Of a stretch of 10,160 bases of DNA, positions 6,491 to 10,160 are shown piece by piece. Below the pieces are notes generated by a model that ran no database searches, had not been told where the DNA came from, and saw only the letters and a program-made list of their open reading frames with translations. Position 1 is the first letter of the stretch, and each line of letters opens with the position of its first letter. The DNA comes from an uncultured Clostridia bacterium (GTDB lineage Bacteria > Bacillota > Clostridia > TANB77 > CAG-508): contig CALXSO010000067.1 of NCBI GenBank assembly GCA_944391155.1, positions 1 through 10,160 on the forward strand, written 5' to 3'. Both the position numbers and the translations under genes were made by a program.

Positions 6491-6537
6491 TAAATATTGT
6501 GGGCTATTTAATATTGATAAATAGTCCACAATATTTA
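6491..6537. repeat. Long intergenic hairpin before cas6
   Basis: Arms 6491-6510 and 6518-6537 form a 20-bp stem, with one G-U pair in rightward RNA and a 7-nt loop. No T-run follows on either strand, so it is unlike a normal terminator. It lies between the RHH-like gene and cas6 and ends 11 nt before the cas6 ribosome binding site. It could stabilise or mark cleavage of the mRNA, or slow transcription into cas6. Confidence 0.7.
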
Positions 6538-6560
6538 CAAGGTTAGAAAGGAGTATTTTG

Positions 6561-7253
6561 ATGAGAGTATATCAAATAAGAATGGAGATCTTTTTGTTAG
6601 AAGATATTGTTATTAATAAAATTCAAGAAAAGATAACAGCTTTTATTGATTCGGGTTTTAAAACTGATGAAGAGTGGTTAAATTTTCATGAAAAAAATAG
6701 TTTTAAAAATTATTGCTATGATCAGTTATATCCAGTAGAAAATGATCGGGTTTATAAAAAAGGAAAGATATATACTTTGACTATACGTACTGTAGATTTA
6801 GAATTAGCAAAGTATTTTAAGCTAGTATGTGTTGATAATCATACTAAAGAAATTAAAGGATTAGTAGCGGAAATAAGAGTGCTGCCAAAGAAAATATTAG
6901 AAACAGTGTATACGCTTACACCTATGATTATAAAAACAGAAAAAGGTTATTGGAAAGAGGCTATAAATTTTGCAGAATTTGAGCAAAGATTAAAAGTTAA
7001 TTTAATCAAAAAATGGAATGCTTATCATCAAGAAAAAATTGATGAAGACTTTGACTTATACACTGTGATAGAACTTAAAAATAAAAAGCCAATTGCTATG
7101 GAATATAAAAATAAAAAGCTGTTGGGCGATAAAGTTCAAATACAAGTGGCAGATAATAAGCGTGCTCAAGATTTATGGTATTTTGCTTTAGGTGTTGGTT
7201 TGGGTGAAATGAATGCTCGTGGATGTGGATTTTTAAATTATCGTTGGTTATAA
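6561..7253 (+). CDS. cas6: Cas6, CRISPR pre-crRNA endoribonuclease
   Basis: A 230-residue Cas6, the metal-independent RNase that cuts CRISPR transcripts within each repeat and in type I-B usually stays with the crRNA in Cascade. The C-terminal glycine-rich loop GLGEMNARGCGFLNYRW, the family hallmark, fills the last 17 or so residues. His43 in WLNFHEKNSF stands where many Cas6 proteins carry the catalytic histidine (inference). Length is usual. ATG 6561 is preferred over the TTG directly before it because AGGAG (6549-6553) is 7 nt upstream. It is followed after 27 nt by cas8b. A long hairpin precedes it, so its level may differ from that of the small gene upstream. Confidence 0.92.
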   Translation: MRVYQIRMEIFLLEDIVINKIQEKITAFIDSGFKTDEEWLNFHEKNSFKNYCYDQLYPVENDRVYKKGKIYTLTIRTVDLELAKYFKLVCVDNHTKEIKGLVAEIRVLPKKILETVYTLTPMIIKTEKGYWKEAINFAEFEQRLKVNLIKKWNAYHQEKIDEDFDLYTVIELKNKKPIAMEYKNKKLLGDKVQIQVADNKRAQDLWYFALGVGLGEMNARGCGFLNYRWL

Positions 7254-7280
7254 CTTTATTTAAAAGAAAGGAGGAATTTT

Positions 7281-8426
7281 ATGTTTAAAGAATGTTTAGA
7301 TGTTTTTTCAGAGATGTTAAAGCATGAAGATAATCTTATTTTAAAAGGCTATGTACCTGCTGATGGCTCATATATAATTGTAAAAAATGATGGTAATGTT
7401 AAAAATGAAGATATAAAGTTTGATAAAAAAAAAAGAGATTTAAATTGTACAGACGATACATTATTAAATGATATTTGTTTTTATGATTATCACAGTAAAT
7501 TAATATCTATGAACAAACCAATAGATATAAAAAAAGTAATTCATTCTAATAATTATTTAGCTTTTGCAGTGAAAAAGGAAAGTATTACTACTAAATTAAC
7601 AGAAGCAATTATTGATAATTATTATGATACTTTAAAAAATCCTTTAGAGAAAAAATATAAAAAATCTAAAGAAGCAAGTAAAATCTATCAAAAATTTGAA
7701 GAAGATCATGGTGTTGTAAATATAACGTTATTGGAAAAATGTAGAAGTTGGATTAAACAGAATATTTTTTCTATTGATAAATTGGTAAATGTTGATTTAG
7801 GAAAAAAAGAATATCTTAAAATTTTCTTTGAAGTTTTTGAAACAAATGAAGAAGATAATAAGAAGAATAAAGAGCTATTTATCCAAGAAGATAATCGTTA
7901 TATTTATCCTAATATATATAATAATAATTATTATAATGTAGAAGTTGACGGGAAAATACAAGGTATTCCAGATAATAATATGGGTATGAATGCTAAGAAA
8001 CCATTTTTGTCTATAAAAACAAGAAAAAATCCAGCTTCGTATTTATTAGATGGAGATACCGCTTTATTACAAAAACAATTTTTTGAATATCTAATGAATT
8101 TTGCTACTAATGGTAAGAATAATATATATGTTGACATAATTAATAATAAAATAGAAGCATATAGTGATAAAGAAGAAAGAGAAAAATTTTCAGGTATAGA
8201 AGCAGGATATTATTTGCGTATTCAAAAAGGTAAGGAATTGGAAATTCAAGTTCAAGATAATATAGTAAATTATCAAGATAAATTACTTTTAAATTTTAAT
8301 TATCAAGATTTTTTCAATATGAATATAGAAAAATATCCAGAGTATACGAAAGACATAGGTATTTATACAAAAAGAACAGATGTAGGAAGATTAATAAATA
8401 ATATATTTTTTCTAAGTATTTATTGA
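7281..8426 (+). CDS. cas8b: Cas8b (Csh1), N-terminal part, cut short by a frame change
   Basis: 381 codons of the type I-B large Cascade subunit (Csh1 type), the protein that reads the PAM and helps start R-loop formation. The N-terminal part shows Csh1-like blocks: FYDYHSKLISMNKPID (about 68-83) followed by KKVIHSNNYLAF, and a later GIPDNNMGMNAKKPFLS block typical of Cas8b. AAAGGAGG (7267-7274) is 6 nt before the ATG. The frame ends at TGA 8424-8426, while the rest of the protein continues in the -1 frame. If one T were added to the T6 run at 8406-8411, or the ribosome slipped back one base there, a normal protein of about 599 residues would result. It may be a real inactivating deletion, a programmed shift or a homopolymer sequencing error. 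Confidence 0.88.
   Translation: MFKECLDVFSEMLKHEDNLILKGYVPADGSYIIVKNDGNVKNEDIKFDKKKRDLNCTDDTLLNDICFYDYHSKLISMNKPIDIKKVIHSNNYLAFAVKKESITTKLTEAIIDNYYDTLKNPLEKKYKKSKEASKIYQKFEEDHGVVNITLLEKCRSWIKQNIFSIDKLVNVDLGKKEYLKIFFEVFETNEEDNKKNKELFIQEDNRYIYPNIYNNNYYNVEVDGKIQGIPDNNMGMNAKKPFLSIKTRKNPASYLLDGDTALLQKQFFEYLMNFATNGKNNIYVDIINNKIEAYSDKEEREKFSGIEAGYYLRIQKGKELEIQVQDNIVNYQDKLLLNFNYQDFFNMNIEKYPEYTKDIGIYTKRTDVGRLINNIFFLSIY
8402..8426 (+). other. Frameshift point in cas8b at a T6 run
   Basis: The upstream frame stops at 8424-8426 and the downstream frame is closed by TAA at 8399-8401, so the change must fall in 8402-8423. The only homopolymer there is six T (8406-8411). Joined across it, the protein reads INNIFFSKYLLTNYFTD, which looks like a natural Csh1 sequence. 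TTG 8423 overlaps the TGA (TTGA) but has no ribosome binding site. Confidence 0.8.
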
Positions 8427-9079
8427 CGAATTATTTTACTGATGCAAATGATATTAGTGTGAAAGATAGTGTTTTAAAAAGAATAATTATTATGTATCGT
8501 AATGTTATTTTTGATTGGATATATAAAGGCATTGATAATAACTTTGAAGTAGTAGAAAAACAATTTGCTTTGGAATTAATAAAAAATACATTGATTAATG
8601 ATTATAATTTGCGTGCAATGACACAATTAAATTTGCATTGGTCATTTGAAGATTATTTTGCTAATTTAGAAAAACGAGGAGGAGAAAAAATGGCAGATAT
8701 AGCAACTAAAATAAGAATGAGTGTAAAAGAAAAAGTTATGTCTAAGGATAAAGCAGTAATAGTTAGTAATAATGAAGAGTATTATTATGCTATAGGTCAA
8801 TTAATGGCATATTTTATATCATTAAGTAAAGCTAGTAAAAAAGCACAATCTTTGATAAATCCAGTACTTAATGCTCAAAATGATACAGTTATCAAAACAA
8901 GATTATTACAGTTATATAAAAAATATAATTATAATATTTTAACTAAAAATTCACGTGTAAAAAATCTTTATGCTATGATTTTAGGTTATAAATCAGAAGG
9001 TAAAGTAAATCAAGAGATGATTTTATTTGGCTATATGGATAATAATGTGATTTATACTAAAAGTGAAGAAAAGGAATAA
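8423..9079 (+). CDS. cas8b: Cas8b (Csh1), C-terminal part in the -1 frame
   Basis: The remaining 218 or so codons of Cas8b, out of frame with the first part. It opens with NYFTDANDISVKDS, a block I associate with the middle of Csh1 proteins, continues with helices around YRNVIFDWIYKG, and ends with the helical bundle that is also made separately as Cas11b. The TTG at 8423 is only the first possible start in this frame. It lacks a Shine-Dalgarno site, so this part is more likely reached by frameshifting, by coupling at the TTGA overlap, or only as the internal product from 8690. Spacing to cas7 is 15 nt. Confidence 0.82.
   Translation: MTNYFTDANDISVKDSVLKRIIIMYRNVIFDWIYKGIDNNFEVVEKQFALELIKNTLINDYNLRAMTQLNLHWSFEDYFANLEKRGGEKMADIATKIRMSVKEKVMSKDKAVIVSNNEEYYYAIGQLMAYFISLSKASKKAQSLINPVLNAQNDTVIKTRLLQLYKKYNYNILTKNSRVKNLYAMILGYKSEGKVNQEMILFGYMDNNVIYTKSEEKE
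8690..9079 (+). CDS. cas11b: Internal Cas11b small subunit, translated from within cas8b
   Basis: Inside the cas8b 3' part, GAGGAGGAG (8676-8684, with AGGAGG at 8677-8682) stands 7 nt before an in-frame ATG at 8690. The product has 129 residues, mostly helical, with YYYAIGQLMAYFISLSKASKK (about 31-51) and LLQLYKKYNYNIL as recognisable parts of the Csh1 C-terminal bundle. In type I-B, I-C and I-D systems small subunits are known to be translated from an internal start in the large-subunit gene; they line the Cascade backbone and stabilise it. The strength and spacing of this site are as good as those of the real cas genes. It lies downstream of the frame change, so this product is unaffected by it. 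Confidence 0.82.
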   Translation: MADIATKIRMSVKEKVMSKDKAVIVSNNEEYYYAIGQLMAYFISLSKASKKAQSLINPVLNAQNDTVIKTRLLQLYKKYNYNILTKNSRVKNLYAMILGYKSEGKVNQEMILFGYMDNNVIYTKSEEKE

Positions 9080-9094
9080 TAGGAGGACAATAAA

Positions 9095-10015
9095 ATGGAA
9101 GACAAAACTATGAATAAAAGAATATATGGTATATTAGGTATTTCTTCAGTTATGGGAAATTGGAATGCAGATTTTTCAGGATATCCAAAATCAACAACAG
9201 ATGGCAATATTTTTGGTAGTGATAAAGCTTTAAAATATCCAATGAAAAAAATGTGGGATAATGAAGGTAAAAAAGTAATTTATATTAAGTCTTTAAATGA
9301 AAAATTAATTCCAAGAACATTGAAGGAACGTTATATAAAAGTTTTTGAAGATGAAGATTTAAAGGATGTTAAAAAAGTTTTAACTAATTTAATGAATGCC
9401 GTAGATATAAAGAATTTTGGTGCAACTTTTGCAGAAGCTGGTTGTAATATTGCCATTACTGGTGCAGTGCAAATTGGTCAGGGATTTAATAAATATGATA
9501 ACTCTACAGCACAAGAACAGCCAATTTTATCTCCATTTGTAGATTCAACAGATGAAAATGCCAAAAATTCTACTATTGGTACAAAAATAACAAGTAATGA
9601 AGCTCATTATTTTTATCCATTTGTGATTAATCCACTTGCATATAAAGAATTAGTAGATTTAGGTGTTACAGAAGGTTATACAGAAGAAGATTATCAAAAT
9701 TTTAAGCGTACAGCATTAGTATCTGCCACAGCATTTGCAACAAATTCTAAAGTTGGTTGTGAAAATGAATTTGCTATTTTTGTAGAAACACAAAGCGATA
9801 TTTATTTACCTAATTTATCAGAATATGTAACTTTTTCCAAAGGTGAAGATAAAAATATTATAGATTTAGAAGCATTAACAAATATATTGAATGATATGAG
9901 TCAGCAAATTAAATCTGTAGAAATTTATTATAATTCATATACTACAAAATTAGTAAAAGACAATATAAAAGATGCTAAACATTTTAATATCGTAACCTCT
10001 AAAGAGGTGCAATAA
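9095..10015 (+). CDS. cas7: Cas7 (Csh2), type I-B Cascade backbone protein
   Basis: A 306-residue Cas7 of the Csh2 type, which polymerises along the crRNA spacer as the Cascade backbone. The signature N-terminal block is clear: RIYGILGISSVMGNWNADFSG (9-29), then FGSDKALKY (40-48). The middle block FGATFAEAGCNIAITGAVQIGQG (about 108-130) belongs to the RRM-like core. Length is usual for the family. AGGAGG (9081-9086) lies 8 nt before the ATG at 9095; a second in-frame ATG at 9110 is a weaker option. It starts 15 nt after the cas8b stop, and its own stop directly adjoins the cas5 start. Confidence 0.94.
   Translation: MEDKTMNKRIYGILGISSVMGNWNADFSGYPKSTTDGNIFGSDKALKYPMKKMWDNEGKKVIYIKSLNEKLIPRTLKERYIKVFEDEDLKDVKKVLTNLMNAVDIKNFGATFAEAGCNIAITGAVQIGQGFNKYDNSTAQEQPILSPFVDSTDENAKNSTIGTKITSNEAHYFYPFVINPLAYKELVDLGVTEGYTEEDYQNFKRTALVSATAFATNSKVGCENEFAIFVETQSDIYLPNLSEYVTFSKGEDKNIIDLEALTNILNDMSQQIKSVEIYYNSYTTKLVKDNIKDAKHFNIVTSKEVQ
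9995..10008 (+). promoter_or_regulatory. Hairpin covering the cas5 ribosome binding site
   Basis: ACCTC (9995-9999) can pair with GAGGT (10004-10008) across a TAAA loop. GAGGTG (10004-10009) is the cas5 Shine-Dalgarno site. Ribosomes finishing cas7 would open it, which would couple cas5 translation to cas7. Confidence 0.4.
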
Positions 10016-10160
10016 ATGGAAATTTTAAAATTTAAACTCAGTGGAAAGAGTGCTTTTTTTAAAAAGCCTGAAGTGAATACGTATTGTTATTTTACGTATG
10101 GCAATATTCATAGAGTGGCTTTATTAGGCATTTTAGGAGCTATCTTAGGATATAAAGGTT
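10016..10160 (+). CDS. cas5: Cas5 (type I-B), 5' end only, cut by the window edge
   Basis: The first 48 codons are visible. MEILKFKLSGKSAFFKKPEV, then NTYCYFTYGNIHRVALLGILGAILGYKG, is the typical N terminus of Cas5b/Csh-type proteins, which hold the 5' handle of the crRNA at the Cascade foot next to Cas8. The ATG comes immediately after the cas7 stop, with GAGGTG (10004-10009) 6 nt upstream inside cas7. The gene runs out of the window; nothing can be said about its 3' end. Confidence 0.92.
   Translation, partial: MEILKFKLSGKSAFFKKPEVNTYCYFTYGNIHRVALLGILGAILGYKG

Noticed and set aside
4170..8137. Antisense frames at 4170-4448, 5487-5735 and 7931-8137, and the plus frame at 360-545 across the deacylase gene
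   Set aside because: They lie opposite well-supported genes (the last one antisense to the deacylase), lack ribosome binding sites and resemble no family I know.
8423..8425. TTG as a true start of a separate second cas8b protein
   Set aside because: No Shine-Dalgarno sequence precedes it, and the protein sequence reads naturally across the T6 run, so a frame change in one gene is simpler. Coupling at the TTGA overlap cannot be fully excluded.
1..10160. CRISPR array
   Set aside because: No set of regularly spaced repeats of about 28-37 bases is present on either strand; the array must lie outside the window.

Overview
This is strongly AT-rich DNA with Shine-Dalgarno sites of the AAGGAGG type before almost every gene, extended -10 promoters and T-tailed hairpin terminators. 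That fits a low-GC Gram-positive-type bacterium. A Negativicute such as Megamonas, or another anaerobe with similar composition, is my guess; no marker gene here settles it.

Left part (1-1775, minus strand): a YbaK/PrdX-type aminoacyl-tRNA deacylase with a TTG start, and upstream of it a PucR-family regulator. The intergenic stretch 1776-2092 holds divergent promoters and a leader with a terminator-like hairpin.

Middle (1946-6011, plus strand): an operon-like set starting with a 56-residue single-membrane-segment protein that lies between two T-tailed hairpins. Then come an SSS-family sodium:solute symporter, a creatininase with all expected metal and active-site residues, and a CodA-like cytosine/creatinine deaminase. 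A strong, probably bidirectional terminator closes the set. Together with the divergent PucR gene this looks like a system for importing and breaking down creatinine or a related cyclic amidine as a nitrogen source; the exact substrate is inferred.

Right part (6144-10160, plus strand): the head of a type I-B CRISPR-Cas effector operon: a 75-residue ribbon-helix-helix-like protein, cas6, cas8b (csh1), cas7 (csh2) and the start of cas5. No CRISPR array, cas3, cas4, cas1 or cas2 is inside the window; they may lie to the right. Three things stand out. (1) cas8b is split by a one-base shift at a run of six T. (2) Inside its 3' part a strong ribosome binding site and ATG mark an independently translated Cas11b small subunit. 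(3) The operon promoter shares an 18-bp perfect inverted repeat with an oppositely directed, near-consensus promoter. That second promoter would make a non-coding RNA of about 170 nt ending at the operon terminator on the left. The small RHH-like protein is an obvious candidate for binding that palindrome.
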